DNA of 35,123 bases from Agromyces seonyuensis. Lineage in GTDB: Bacteria > Actinomycetota > Actinomycetes > Actinomycetales > Microbacteriaceae. A program made the translations under genes and the position numbers. Below the pieces are notes generated by a model. The model was given only the letters and a program-made list of their open reading frames with translations, did not search any database and was not told the DNA's origin. Position 1 is the first letter of the stretch. Each line of letters starts with the position of its first letter. Shown piece by piece: positions 1 through 7,986 of this stretch. The stretch is from positions 1 through 35,123 of the forward strand of contig NZ_WSTA01000034.1 of the NCBI RefSeq assembly GCF_009789225.1, read 5' to 3'.

Positions 1-1201
1 GCGCCGCGCGCGACTCCTGCAGCGAGCGCGCGCCGTCGAGGGCGGGTGCCGCGTGCCGGGCGATCGCGGCGAGCGCGCTCCGATCGCGGGCGCCGAGGTC
101 GCTCTCCCCGGCGCGCGGGGCGACGAGCAGGGTCGCGAGCAGTTCGCCGCGGAAGGTCACGGGAACGGGTTCGCCGGGCTCGGCGGCGCTGCCGGGGTCG
201 ATCGGGCCGGCCTCGAAGACCGCGCGGTCGCGGTCGGAGGCGGCAACGAGTTCGACCGCCGTCGACCCGGTCGCGCTCGCGGCGACGTCGACGATGCGCT
301 GCGCGACGCTGCGGGCGTCGTCGGCGTCCAGCTCGGCGCCGAGCCGCACGACGGCGGCCGCCGGGTCGAGCCGCGTGCGGAAGACGAGCCAGGTCGCGAG
401 TCGCTGCACCCCGCGGGTCAGCGGATACGCCGCGGCCGCGACCGCCGCCGCACTCCACCGGGCGGCGGGCACGGGGTCGGCGCCCAGCATCCCGGCCGAT
501 GCCGAAGCGAGCGCGAACGCGCCGACGAGCCCCCACCCGACGCCGAGCACGACGAGGGTCGCGCGGAACGCGACATCCACGTTCCAGAGCCGCGGCCGTG
601 CGACGCCGATCACGAACCCGAGGGACATCGGCAGCCCGGCGAGGTTCGCCCGCGCCTCCGAGGCCGCGCCGCCCATGCCGACCTGGTCGCCCTCGAACAG
701 GCCGATCAGCAGGAAGGCCGCCAGCGTGCCGATGAGGCCGAGCAGCACCCAGCGCACCGCCTCGCGCTCCTCGCTGCTCGCACTGCGACGGTAGCGGAAG
801 GCGATGGCCCCGATGCCGAGCAGCAACTGCGACGCGGGCACGATCGCCCAGGCCGGATGCTGGCGCAGCGCGTCATCCAGAACGAGGTCGGCGACGAGCG
901 CGAGCGCTCCGGCGACGATGAGCCAGAGCGACCAGCGCGGCACGAACCTCCCGTCGGGGAAGGTCGCGGCGAACATGGGGAAGCCGAGCATCCAGGCCGC
1001 GAGGAAGGCCAGCTCCACGGCGACCGACGACGCAGCCGGCGCGATCCAGGCGAGGGAGATGCCGAGCAGGATGACCGCCGCGGCGACCGCCGGCAGCCAG
1101 GCGATGCGCCGCCGCGCGGCGGCGACGACGAACGCGACCGAGCCGCCCGCTCCGATAATCAGCAGGAGCAGGCGGCTCGCGAGGAGGAGGACCTCGTCCA
1201 T
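1..1201 (-). CDS. Sensor histidine kinase, N-terminal part (cut by window edge)
   Basis: The minus strand is open from ATG at 1201 to the left edge, giving about 400 residues without a stop; the C-terminal catalytic part lies outside. The N-terminal half is a series of hydrophobic helices, followed by a short loop containing FPDGRFVPRW and a linker RYRRSASSEEREAVRW. Both are typical of actinobacterial 7TM-like sensor kinases of the NarL/LiaS type. Residues from about 270 on look like a GAF-type sensor domain. No H-box or HATPase is visible because the gene is truncated, so the kinase call rests on the N-terminal architecture. There is no Shine-Dalgarno sequence; CACAAT lies 7 nt before the ATG, so the message may be leaderless. 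A membrane-anchored GAF protein without kinase activity is the alternative. Confidence 0.68.
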   Translation of the reverse strand, partial: MDEVLLLASRLLLLIIGAGGSVAFVVAAARRRIAWLPAVAAAVILLGISLAWIAPAASSVAVELAFLAAWMLGFPMFAATFPDGRFVPRWSLWLIVAGALALVADLVLDDALRQHPAWAIVPASQLLLGIGAIAFRYRRSASSEEREAVRWVLLGLIGTLAAFLLIGLFEGDQVGMGGAASEARANLAGLPMSLGFVIGVARPRLWNVDVAFRATLVVLGVGWGLVGAFALASASAGMLGADPVPAARWSAAAVAAAAYPLTRGVQRLATWLVFRTRLDPAAAVVRLGAELDADDARSVAQRIVDVAASATGSTAVELVAASDRDRAVFEAGPIDPGSAAEPGEPVPVTFRGELLATLLVAPRAGESDLGARDRSALAAIARHAAPALDGARSLQESRAA

Positions 1202-1234
1202 GGGTGCGATTGTGACAGTGCGCCGACCGGCCGA

Positions 1235-1999
1235 CTAGACCTCGCTCGAGGGCCGCGAGCGCCGGGCGAACGCCACGGCGAGCGGGATGAGGGCGAGCAG
1301 CACGAAGTTCATGCCGGTGAGCAGACCGGTCGCGGCTCCGGGCAGGGCGATCAGGATGCCGGCGATCACGACCGTCACGGCCACACCGCGTCCGATGAGG
1401 CCGAGCTTCCGGCCGCGGCGGGCGAGGAGCACGAGCCACGCGGCGAACGCGAGGCAGGCCGTCAGGCGCAGGGCCTCGTGGGAGATCATGAAGGTCTGCC
1501 GGGCGAGCCAGCGGGCGCCCTCCGAGGCATCCGGGATTATCGTGAGGGCGATGCCCCCGAGCCCGTTGCCGGTGAGGTCGATCGCGCCGGCGATGAGCAG
1601 CGCGGTCGCGGCCGTGAGGCCGGCCCACTTCGCGAACGCGACGCCGATGCCGTAGTCGCCGCGGGCGCGGTACTGGCGGTCGATCGCGATGGTGAGCACG
1701 GCGAGCGCGGCGCCGCACACGATGAGGCCGACGGCGACGAGGTAGGCGAACGGCAGACCGCCGGCGTGGAAGTCGGCGAGCGTCTGCTCCGGATCCATGT
1801 TGGCGGGGTTGAACAGCATCGCGGCGAAGGCGATCGGCTCGGTGAGCCAGGCGATCGCGGCGACGGTCGCGGCGCGCGAGGCGACGCGGAGGTCGAGGAT
1901 GCGGGCCGGCGGCTGTTCGGCACGGGGCTGTTCGGTACGGGGCTGCACGGCGGGCCGCGGTGCGGCGGGCTGTGCGGACGCGGGGTCGAGGCGGGTCAT
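1235..1999 (-). CDS. Multi-pass membrane protein of unknown function
   Basis: A 254-residue protein starting MTRLDPAS. The ATG at 1999 is preferred over an upstream one because GGAAGG lies 9 nt before it. A Pro/Gln/Glu-rich N-terminal tail of about 45 residues carries a near-repeat (QPRTEQPRAEQP). It is followed by about six hydrophobic segments with small hydrophilic loops, and a basic C-terminus (AFARRSRPSSEV). The layout resembles DUF4386-type membrane proteins, but I do not recognise a diagnostic motif. It lies 33 bp upstream of the sensor kinase gene on the same strand, so the two may be co-transcribed. Function unknown. Confidence 0.72.
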   Translation of the reverse strand: MTRLDPASAQPAAPRPAVQPRTEQPRAEQPPARILDLRVASRAATVAAIAWLTEPIAFAAMLFNPANMDPEQTLADFHAGGLPFAYLVAVGLIVCGAALAVLTIAIDRQYRARGDYGIGVAFAKWAGLTAATALLIAGAIDLTGNGLGGIALTIIPDASEGARWLARQTFMISHEALRLTACLAFAAWLVLLARRGRKLGLIGRGVAVTVVIAGILIALPGAATGLLTGMNFVLLALIPLAVAFARRSRPSSEV

Positions 2000-2080
2000 G
2001 AGGAGGCACCTTCCGGGGTTCGATGGCGGTTCGGCGGTTCGGACGGGCACATCGTCCCGAGCGGGATTCCCGGGACGGAA

Positions 2081-2095
2081 GTGATCGGCGATCAC
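2081..2095. promoter_or_regulatory. Inverted repeat in divergent intergenic region
   Basis: GTGATC-GGC-GATCAC is a perfect 6+6 palindrome between the divergent membrane-protein gene and the DUF1697 gene, about 30 bp before the DUF1697 start. It could be an operator, but no regulator gene is adjacent and a palindrome this short can arise by chance. Confidence 0.25.
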
Positions 2096-2123
2096 GGATT
2101 ACCGTCGAGTCGGGAGGTGCCGC

Positions 2124-2669
2124 ATGCCGTCGTACGTCGCGCTGCTCCGCGGGCTCAACGTCGGCGGGCGCAATCCGGTCGCCATGGGCGAACTCGTCGA
2201 CTGCTTCGCGGATGCCGGATTCGGCGGCGTGCGGACGCACCAGCAGAGCGGGAACGTGCTGTTCACGGCGAGTCGGGCCGGCGACGGGCGGCTCGAGGGC
2301 GAGATCGAGGCTGCCCTCCGCGAGCGGTTCGGGTTCGAGATCCCGACCCTCGTGCGCTCGCGCGACGAGTTCGCGGCGACGATCGCGGGCGCGCCCGAGG
2401 GGCACGGCTCGGCAGAGCTCCGCAGCGACGTGTTCTTCTTGAAGGGGCCGCTCACCGCGGAGGCGGTGCTCACCGAGATGCCGGGACTGCGGGAGGGCGT
2501 CGACGCGGTCGCGCCCGGCCCGGGGGCGATCTACTTCTCGCGCGTGAAGGAGCGCGCAACGACGACGCGCATCCAGAAGTTCATGGCGATGCCGGTGTTC
2601 CGGCAGGTCACGGTGCGCACGTGGCGCACGGCGACGCGGCTGCTGGAGTTGCTCGACGAGGGGGCGTAG
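2124..2669 (+). CDS. DUF1697 domain-containing protein
   Basis: A 181-residue protein beginning MPSYVALLRGLNVGGRN, the hallmark opening of DUF1697 proteins. It continues with THQQSGNVLF and, near the C-terminus, IYFSRVKE and RIQKFM, all conserved in the family. The start is supported by GGGAGG 7 nt upstream. Members are small cytoplasmic proteins of about 180 residues with no established biochemical role, and this one has the normal length. It appears monocistronic: the genes on both sides run on the minus strand. Confidence 0.88.
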   Translation: MPSYVALLRGLNVGGRNPVAMGELVDCFADAGFGGVRTHQQSGNVLFTASRAGDGRLEGEIEAALRERFGFEIPTLVRSRDEFAATIAGAPEGHGSAELRSDVFFLKGPLTAEAVLTEMPGLREGVDAVAPGPGAIYFSRVKERATTTRIQKFMAMPVFRQVTVRTWRTATRLLELLDEGA

Positions 2670-2693
2670 CCCGCTCAGCCCGCGGTCCGGTCG

Positions 2694-3404
2694 TCATCCC
2701 CCGGTCTTGCCGCTCAGCACCCCGGCCGCGATCGCTTCGCCCAGCACGCGGGCGCCCTCCGCCGTCGGATGCGCGCCGTCGACGGTCATTCCCTCGCGGA
2801 ACCGGCCCTCGTCGGTGCGCAGGCCCGCGGAAGCGTCGAGGAAGCGCCAGCCGCGGTCATCCGCGAGTTCCGAGAGTTCGGCGTTGTACGACTCGACGCC
2901 CGCCGGGTCGAGGTCGAGCGGCGGGATCGACACGACGGCGACCTCGTCGACGCCGACGGCTTCGACGATGCGGTCGAGGTTCGCGGCCGACTCGGCGAAC
3001 GGGATGCCGAGCGCGACGTCGTTCGTGCCGGCGAGCACGATGAGCACGTCGGCGTCGACGGCGGGCGCCGCCGCCGCCATCTGCGCGGTGGTCGCGCCCC
3101 ACTCGGCCCATCCCCCGGCGAAGGCGAGCCCCTCCGCGGTCGCAGCGCTCGCCCAGGATGCCGGCCCGAACCGCCCGGCCGCGAAATCGGGGCTGTCGGC
3201 GTCGCTGATCGAGTCGCCGATGGCCGCGAATGTCACGCCCGACGACGGCGATGCGGATGCCTCGGGCTCCGCGCTCCGCTCGGCCGGGGTGTTCGAGGTG
3301 CAGCCGGTCAGGAGCGCGCCCACGGCGACGGCGAGCGCGGCGCCGACCGCCGCGCGGCGCACTCCGCCCGGAACTCGGCTGCCCAGAACTCGGCCGCCCC
3401 GCAC
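2694..3404 (-). CDS. SGNH/GDSL-family hydrolase lipoprotein
   Basis: Secreted esterase/lipase-like protein. With the GTG start at 3404 it has 236 residues and an N-terminal stretch VRRAAVGAALAVAVGALL ending in a lipobox (LLTGC, lipidated Cys about residue 35), followed by an Ala/Ser/Pro/Glu-rich linker. The SGNH blocks are complete: GDSISD (nucleophile Ser about 65), GTND (Asn about 128) and DGAHPT (Asp about 209, His about 212). Substrate cannot be read from the sequence. The start is uncertain: an ATG at 3491 is in frame but would overlap the upstream peptidase gene by 32 bp and has no ribosome binding site, and a GTG at 3362 also fits a signal peptide. Confidence 0.83.
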   Translation of the reverse strand: MRGGRVLGSRVPGGVRRAAVGAALAVAVGALLTGCTSNTPAERSAEPEASASPSSGVTFAAIGDSISDADSPDFAAGRFGPASWASAATAEGLAFAGGWAEWGATTAQMAAAAPAVDADVLIVLAGTNDVALGIPFAESAANLDRIVEAVGVDEVAVVSIPPLDLDPAGVESYNAELSELADDRGWRFLDASAGLRTDEGRFREGMTVDGAHPTAEGARVLGEAIAAGVLSGKTGG

Positions 3405-3459
3405 TGCGCCATCCGCCGCCCTGCGGCGACGAGCCGGACCCCGGGCTGCGACCACGTCG

Positions 3460-3810
3460 CTACGCCCAGCCGAGTTCCCGGAGGCGCGCATCGTCGAGCC
3501 CGAAGTAGTGCCCGATCTCGTGCACGAGGGTGATGCGAACCCGGGCGCGCAGTTCGTCGAGGTCGTCGGCGTGCGCCTCCATGTTGTTCTTGTAGAGGGT
3601 GATGCGGTCGGGCAGTTCGCCGAGCCCGTAGTACCCGCGATTGGTCAATGGATGCCCGCGGTACAGCCCGTACAGACGCGGCCGTTCGCCGGGCGGTTGG
3701 TCGGCGATCGTGATAGCGACGTTCTCGAGGCCGCGCACCATGTCGTCGGGCAGGGCGTCGAAGGCTTCGCCGACCATGCGCTCGAAGTCGTCATCTGAGA
3801 TCTCGACCAT
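3460..3810 (-). CDS. Metallopeptidase of the minimal-zincin family (COG3824 type)
   Basis: A 116-residue cytoplasmic protein with the zinc motif HEIGHYFGLDD (His97, Glu98, His101, with the following Asp as likely third ligand). The conserved stretches RLYGLYRG, LPDRITLYKNN and ELRARVRITLVHE are typical of the actinobacterial minimal zincins formerly called DUF1025. The length is normal for the family. These proteins carry the MMP-like fold without prodomains and their substrates are unknown. It is followed on the same strand by the SGNH lipoprotein gene. Confidence 0.9.
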   Translation of the reverse strand: MVEISDDDFERMVGEAFDALPDDMVRGLENVAITIADQPPGERPRLYGLYRGHPLTNRGYYGLGELPDRITLYKNNMEAHADDLDELRARVRITLVHEIGHYFGLDDARLRELGWA

Positions 3811-3929
3811 GGGGCCATTCTCGCCCCGGCAGCGAGTGCGGTCGCCGATCCGGGCGGATCGGCAGGGAACCGGCAGGGCAGGGGTACGTCGCTGCTGCTC
3901 GACGGCGAATCCGGCCCGGCGGGGGCGGT

Positions 3930-3935
3930 TAGCCT
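3930..3935 (+). promoter_or_regulatory. -10 box of a likely leaderless promoter
   Basis: TAGCCT ends 9 nt before the ATG at 3945 and there is no ribosome binding site between them. This fits a TANNNT -10 element driving a leaderless or near-leaderless transcript, a pattern that recurs in the window. Confidence 0.5.
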
Positions 3936-3944
3936 TGCGGCACG

Positions 3945-4235
3945 ATGAGCACCTCCTCCCGGCGGATCGAACTGCGTCTCCGCAAGCCCTGGTTCGCCCT
4001 GTACTGGGGCGTGAAGCCCACGCTCGTGATCGCCGGACGCGGCCAGCCGGTGCAGTGGGGCATCGGCACCTGGCAGGTTCCGGCTGACGAGTCGGCGACG
4101 ATCGGCGTCTTCCTCTTCAACCGCGTCTGGCGCTTCGGTCGGGCGGAGATCGTGCTCGCCCCGGAGCATCCGCCGGTGCTCGAGTACCGCGCCCCGGCGC
4201 TGCCGTTCCTGCCGGGCCGGCTGGTCGCGGGCTGA
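3945..4235 (+). CDS. Small conserved hypothetical protein
   Basis: A 96-residue protein (MSTSSRRIELRLRKPWFA...). No membrane segment or catalytic motif is evident. The motif QPVQWGIGTWQVPADESATIGVFLFNRVWRFG suggests a compact beta-rich fold, and the C-terminus ends in LPFLPGRLVAG. I do not recognise a family. It stands alone, divergent from the peptidase gene and convergent with the HNH endonuclease gene. Codon use and the -10 box 9 nt before the ATG support a real gene. Confidence 0.65.
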   Translation: MSTSSRRIELRLRKPWFALYWGVKPTLVIAGRGQPVQWGIGTWQVPADESATIGVFLFNRVWRFGRAEIVLAPEHPPVLEYRAPALPFLPGRLVAG

Positions 4236-4257
4236 TCTCCGCTGGGCACCGCCCGGA

Positions 4258-5562
4258 TCACGCGGCGGGCTCGACGAGCGCGCCGGTCATCCCGGCGATG
4301 CCGGCGAACGGCCGCTCGGGCTCGCTCCTGATCGCCCGGCCCGCCGGTGAGTCCCATCGGATGACGCCGCCCGGCTCCTGCGTCATCCGCCATCGGGTCT
4401 CGTGCTTCAGCCGGTGATGCTTGCGGCAGAGGTGGGCGAGGTTGGCATGGCTCGTCGGCCCGCCGTCGGCCCAGGCCGTCGTGTGGTCGAGATCGCATCG
4501 CGCGGCGCGACGCCCGCAGCCGGGGAAGCGGCAGCCGCCGTCGCGGACCGCGAGGTAGCCGGCGAGATCGGCGGGCACGCGGTACGTCGTGCGGTCGTAG
4601 GAGAGGAACGCGCCCGTCTCGGGGTGGGTGAGGATGCGGGTGAACGAGGGCGCGTGCGCCGCGAGGCGGCGGGCGGTCTCGGCGTCGATCGGGCCGTATC
4701 CGTCGAGGTCGGCGGGCTCGTCGCCGAGGCCGAGCAGCGTGAGCACCGGCACGGTGACGAGCACGCGCGGCGCGACCGACCCAGTCGGCGACGTGGCGGA
4801 CGTGCCGTCGAGCGCTTCTGACAGCAGCAGCTCGGCCGCGAGGTCGGCGCCGAGTTGTGCACGGGTGCGGGGTTCGTCAGGGTCATCGGCCAGGGTGCGG
4901 TCGGCGAGCGCGTCGAGGCGCGACTGCACCGCGATCGCCCGCTCGGCGGGCAGCAGGATGCTGAGCCACGCCATGCCGTCGCGGGCCGGCTCGATGCAGA
5001 CTCGTCGCTCCGCCGCCGCGAGTTCACGACGCTCCTCCAGCGGCACCGGATCGAGCCGTTCGCGGAGCCGTCGGAGCACCCGGCGCAACTGCGTGTTGGT
5101 CTGGTGCGGGGCGCGCTCGGCCGTGGCCGAATCGAGCGCGACCACGACCTCGGGTGCCGCACCGGTCGTGAACTCGATCGCGCTGCGGACCTGCGTGAGC
5201 GATACTGCGCCGGCCGAGAACGCCGACTCGGTGCTCGGCAGGTCGACGAGCCGTTCGGCATCGCCGAGCAGGCGCGAGGCAGTGCGCTCGTGCACGACGA
5301 GGGTCGTCGCGAGCTCGGCGAGGAACGAGCGAGTGGCGAGTTCGCGCTCGCTGCCGGTGCTGTCGCCGCGAATGCCTTCGAAAGCGAACATCGCCTCGTG
5401 CGCGAGCCGCACGAGTCGCAACTGCTCGGCCTGCGCCGATCGGATGCGCCGCTCCAGCGCGGCGATCGCCTCGAGCCGCTCGGCGAGCAGGTCGGCAACG
5501 TCGCCGCGCGCGCCGGCGGGTGCGACGGAGACGGCTGCGAGTGCCGGAGCGATCGGGTTCAT
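4258..5562 (-). CDS. HNH endonuclease with DUF222 domain (13E12-repeat type)
   Basis: A 434-residue protein. The N-terminal about 300 residues match the DUF222 pattern (helical, Arg/Glu/Ala-rich, with SFLAELATTLVVHERTASRLL and LPSTESAFSAGAVSLTQVR). The C-terminus carries an HNH nuclease: CRFPGCGRRAARCDLDHTTAW, then GGPTSHANLAHLCRKHHRLKH, at about residues 344-387. The two Cys and the CRKHH element bind zinc in this family and the DH pair is catalytic. Such genes are abundant in Actinobacteria and their biological role is unsettled. The ATG at 5562 is chosen as the first start that leaves the family's N-terminus intact; the open frame continues upstream to 6120 but there it overlaps the ASCH gene and is a shadow. 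Confidence 0.9.
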   Translation of the reverse strand: MNPIAPALAAVSVAPAGARGDVADLLAERLEAIAALERRIRSAQAEQLRLVRLAHEAMFAFEGIRGDSTGSERELATRSFLAELATTLVVHERTASRLLGDAERLVDLPSTESAFSAGAVSLTQVRSAIEFTTGAAPEVVVALDSATAERAPHQTNTQLRRVLRRLRERLDPVPLEERRELAAAERRVCIEPARDGMAWLSILLPAERAIAVQSRLDALADRTLADDPDEPRTRAQLGADLAAELLLSEALDGTSATSPTGSVAPRVLVTVPVLTLLGLGDEPADLDGYGPIDAETARRLAAHAPSFTRILTHPETGAFLSYDRTTYRVPADLAGYLAVRDGGCRFPGCGRRAARCDLDHTTAWADGGPTSHANLAHLCRKHHRLKHETRWRMTQEPGGVIRWDSPAGRAIRSEPERPFAGIAGMTGALVEPAA

Positions 5563-5700
5563 GGGTCCATTCCACCACCCACCACCGACAAACGATTCGG
5601 CTCCGAAAGGGCATCTGATCTGCCTATTTCCTGTGCGGCGATGAGAGAACACGGGACCTGTGGAGGAGAGGACTGGAGCCGCCCCTGCCACACTGACCCC

Positions 5701-6228
5701 ATGCCCGATACCGAGCACCCCGCCCAACCCGCGCACCCCGCCAACGCCCCCGTCGACCACGCCGCCGCCCTCGCCATGTGGGAGGCCTACCGCGCCGTCT
5801 TCCCGGACGTCGCGACCGATGCCGAGCCGCCGTCCGTCGAGTGCTTCGGCGATCATCCGGAACTGACCGACGCCCTGCTCGCCCTCGTGCTCGACGGCTC
5901 CAAGCGGGCCACCGCTTCCCTCGCGCTCGAGTTCGCGCTCGACGGGCAGCCGCTCCCCCGCATCGGCAGCCACTGGATCGCCTGCGACTCGACCGGTGCG
6001 CCGCGCGTCGTCCTGCGCAGCACCGAACTGCGCATCGGCCCCTTCACGAGCGTCGACGCCGCCTTCGCGTACGACGAAGCCGAGGACGAGCGCACCCTCG
6101 AGTCCTGGCGCGATGGCCACCGCCGGTACTGGACGCGTGTTGCCGCCGCCCGCGGCTTCGAGTGGACCGAGGCGCTCGACGTCCTCTTCGAGCGCTTCGA
6201 AGCGGTCTGGCCGCCCGAGTACCGCTGA
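5701..6228 (+). CDS. ASCH domain-containing protein (COG4405/YhfF type)
   Basis: A 175-residue protein. After a 20-residue Pro/Ala/His-rich tail it shows the YhfF-like ASCH pattern: MWEAYRAVFPD, FGDHPELTDALLALVLDGSKRATASL (the G-x-K-x-x-T-x-S element of ASCH domains), then PRIGSHWIACDSTGAPRVVLRSTELRIGPF and a C-terminal SWRDGHRRYWTR. ASCH domains are PUA-like and are thought to bind RNA or modified nucleotides; the ligand here is unknown. CACACT lies 6 nt before the ATG and there is no Shine-Dalgarno sequence. Convergent with the ECF41 sigma gene. Confidence 0.88.
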   Translation: MPDTEHPAQPAHPANAPVDHAAALAMWEAYRAVFPDVATDAEPPSVECFGDHPELTDALLALVLDGSKRATASLALEFALDGQPLPRIGSHWIACDSTGAPRVVLRSTELRIGPFTSVDAAFAYDEAEDERTLESWRDGHRRYWTRVAAARGFEWTEALDVLFERFEAVWPPEYR

Positions 6229-6255
6229 CCGCCGCCAAGCACCGCTGAGCGCGAC

Positions 6256-7170
6256 TCAGCGGCCGACGTCCGCCTCCTCCTCCACCCGCCCGAGCTTGTC
6301 CGGGTTCGCGATCGTGAACACGCGGCCGACCAGCCCGCCCTCGAGTTCGACGCTCACGACGGCGGCGAGCGTCCCGCCGACCTCGATGCGGATCGCCGGC
6401 TCCCCGTTCAGCCAGACGGCCGACGCGAGCGCCGGAGCATCCAGCTTCGCCATGTTGTTGAAGAGGTAGCGCGCCAATCGCAGCGCCCCGACGATCGGCA
6501 CCCGCGAGGCGCCGTCGACCTTGCCGCCGCCGTCGGCGATCGCGACGACGTCGGGCGCGAGCACGTCCAGGAAGGCCTGCATGTCGCCGCCGTTCATCGC
6601 GGCGATCAACCGGTCCACGACGACGGCGTGCTCGTGCGAGGCATCCACCCGCTCGGCGGTCTCGAGCTTCGGTCGCCGCGCCTCGACATGCGAGCGCGCC
6701 CGGTGCGCGATCTGCCGCACGGCCGCGAGCGACTTGCCGACGGCATCCGCGATCTCGTCGTACGGCACGTCGAACACCTCGCGCAGCACGAAGACGGCCC
6801 GCTCGGCCGGCCCGAGGGTCTCGAGCACCGTCAGCATCGCGATGGAGAGGTGCTCGGCGAGCTCGGCGTCCTCGGCGACGTCGGGGCTCGTGAGCAGCGG
6901 CTCCGGCAGCCATTCGCCGACGTACTCCTCGCGCCGCCGCGACAGGGTGCGCAGATGGTTGAGCGCCTGCCGCGTCACGATCTGCACGAGGTAGGCGCGC
7001 GGCGCGCGCACGGCGTCCTGATCGACGGCGGCCCACCGCAGCCACGACTCCTGGAGCACGTCCTCCGCGTCGGCCGCCGACCCGAGCAGCTCGTAGGCGA
7101 CCGTGAACAGCAGGCCGCGGTGCACGAGGAACGGGTCGGCCGGGCCGGCGGAGGCGACGGGCTCGCTCAT
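6256..7170 (-). CDS. sigJ: ECF41 sigma factor with fused SnoaL-like domain (SigJ family)
   Basis: A 304-residue sigma-70 family protein. Region 2 (about 14-80) contains YELLGSAADAEDVLQESWLRW and region 4 (about 105-160) contains PAERAVFVLREVF and YDEIADAVGKSLAAVRQIAHRAR. A C-terminal NTF2/SnoaL-like domain (about 180-295) follows. All three ECF41 signatures are present: WLPEP at 87-91, DGGGK at 213-217 and NPDKL at 289-293. In ECF41 the fused domain regulates the sigma core, so no anti-sigma gene is expected, and none is seen. The ATG overlaps the stop of the upstream CMD gene (ATGA), giving translational coupling. A TAGGGT box 7 nt before the ATG could add an independent leaderless start. 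Confidence 0.92.
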   Translation of the reverse strand: MSEPVASAGPADPFLVHRGLLFTVAYELLGSAADAEDVLQESWLRWAAVDQDAVRAPRAYLVQIVTRQALNHLRTLSRRREEYVGEWLPEPLLTSPDVAEDAELAEHLSIAMLTVLETLGPAERAVFVLREVFDVPYDEIADAVGKSLAAVRQIAHRARSHVEARRPKLETAERVDASHEHAVVVDRLIAAMNGGDMQAFLDVLAPDVVAIADGGGKVDGASRVPIVGALRLARYLFNNMAKLDAPALASAVWLNGEPAIRIEVGGTLAAVVSVELEGGLVGRVFTIANPDKLGRVEEEADVGR

Positions 7171-7787
7171 GCGGGCGACCCTACGTCGGCGGGCGTCGTT
7201 CCGGTGGATGACGCGGACGCCGGCATCCGGATCGGCGGCAGCCCGCACGCATCCGCGAAGCCCTCCGAATGGATGCCGAGGGCGATGTTCATGCGCGCGC
7301 TGAGGTTCATGAACCCGACGCGCGCCGCCAGCTCGACCAGGCCGGCCGGGCCGATCTCCGCGAGCAGGGCGTCCGAGAGCTCGTCGGTGACGGCGGGCGG
7401 CGTCTGGCTCGCGGCCTCCGCGTAGGCCATCACGTTCCGCTCGAGCGGCGTGAACACGGATGACTCGCGCCAGCGCGGCACCTCGCGCGCCTTCTCCTCG
7501 TCGAGGCCGTGGTCGTGCGCCAGGAAGTAGTTGAGGTCGAGGCACATGCTGCAGCCGATGAAGGCCGCCGCCGAGATCGCCGCGTACGAGGCGAGCTGCG
7601 GGTCGAGCTCCTTCCACGCCTCGACCTTGCGGCCGACGCCGAGCGTGTCGCGCATGAGCTTCTTGTGGTGCCACAGCACGCCGAGGGAGTCGGGCACCTT
7701 GCCCGTCATCTTCGTGGCGGCGTACTTCACGATCGCCCCCTGCAGGCCGTCGACCTCGGCCGTGGGGATCCGGGTTGCGGTGGTCAT
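7167..7787 (-). CDS. Carboxymuconolactone decarboxylase (AhpD-like) family protein
   Basis: A 206-residue protein with the CMD core: AAFIGCSMCLDLNYFLA carries the redox CxxC pair (Cys79, Cys82), and ERNVMAYAEAAS and GFMNLSARMNIALG follow. Proteins of this family act as peroxidase/disulfide-type enzymes, or their activity is unknown. An ATG at 7832 would add 15 residues. The ATG at 7787 is chosen because it has GGAGG at normal spacing and because the upstream ATG falls inside the promoter element described at 7835-7862. It is the first gene of an operon with the ECF41 sigma factor. CMD proteins are one of the three enzyme classes (carboxymuconolactone decarboxylase, oxidoreductase, epimerase) known as ECF41 partners. 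Confidence 0.9.
   Translation of the reverse strand: MTTATRIPTAEVDGLQGAIVKYAATKMTGKVPDSLGVLWHHKKLMRDTLGVGRKVEAWKELDPQLASYAAISAAAFIGCSMCLDLNYFLAHDHGLDEEKAREVPRWRESSVFTPLERNVMAYAEAASQTPPAVTDELSDALLAEIGPAGLVELAARVGFMNLSARMNIALGIHSEGFADACGLPPIRMPASASSTGTTPADVGSPA
7178..7183 (-). promoter_or_regulatory. -10 box inside the CMD gene tail, before sigJ
   Basis: On the minus strand TAGGGT ends 7 nt before the ATG of the ECF41 gene. It lies within the last codons of the CMD gene, so it could give the sigma factor a separate leaderless transcript. Weak on its own, but it matches the spacing seen before several other genes here. Confidence 0.35.
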
Positions 7788-7834
7788 GGTGTCCTCCAGT
7801 CGTCCTGGGGCGGGAGTTCCGCCCGTCGACATGG

Positions 7835-7862
7835 AGACACCGGCCGCGGGCGCGGCGTGACG
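7835..7862 (-). promoter_or_regulatory. ECF41-type promoter before the CMD/sigJ operon
   Basis: On the minus strand CGTCACG (7862-7856), 16 nt, then TGTCT (7839-7835). The same arrangement with identical spacing occurs at 31243-31270 and 33417-33444 before genes of the second ECF41 locus. The published ECF41 consensus, as I recall it, is TGTCACA for -35 and CGTC for -10. Transcription would start about 40 nt before the CMD ATG, just upstream of its GGAGG ribosome binding site. Confidence 0.6.
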
Positions 7863-7986
7863 TCGGGCGTGTCCTCGGCGGGGTTCGGGGTCGCGGGCGA
7901 TTCGCCTGGCGGCGCGGGCCCCAGGGCTGGCAGGGTGCTCTCATCCGGCAATCGCCGGGCGAGCGCCGATCAGGAGGGATGCCGCG

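Noticed and set aside
1210..1216. TGTCACA on the minus strand before the sensor kinase gene
   Set aside because: It matches the ECF41 -35, but the required -10 position would lie inside the coding sequence. It is better read as part of a CACAAT -10-like box.
53..3043. 996-aa plus-strand open frame over the first 3 kb
   Set aside because: It is rich in Arg, Gly, Asp, Glu and His, runs opposite or across five coherent genes, and shows no domain. It is a mirror frame caused by extreme GC at third codon positions.
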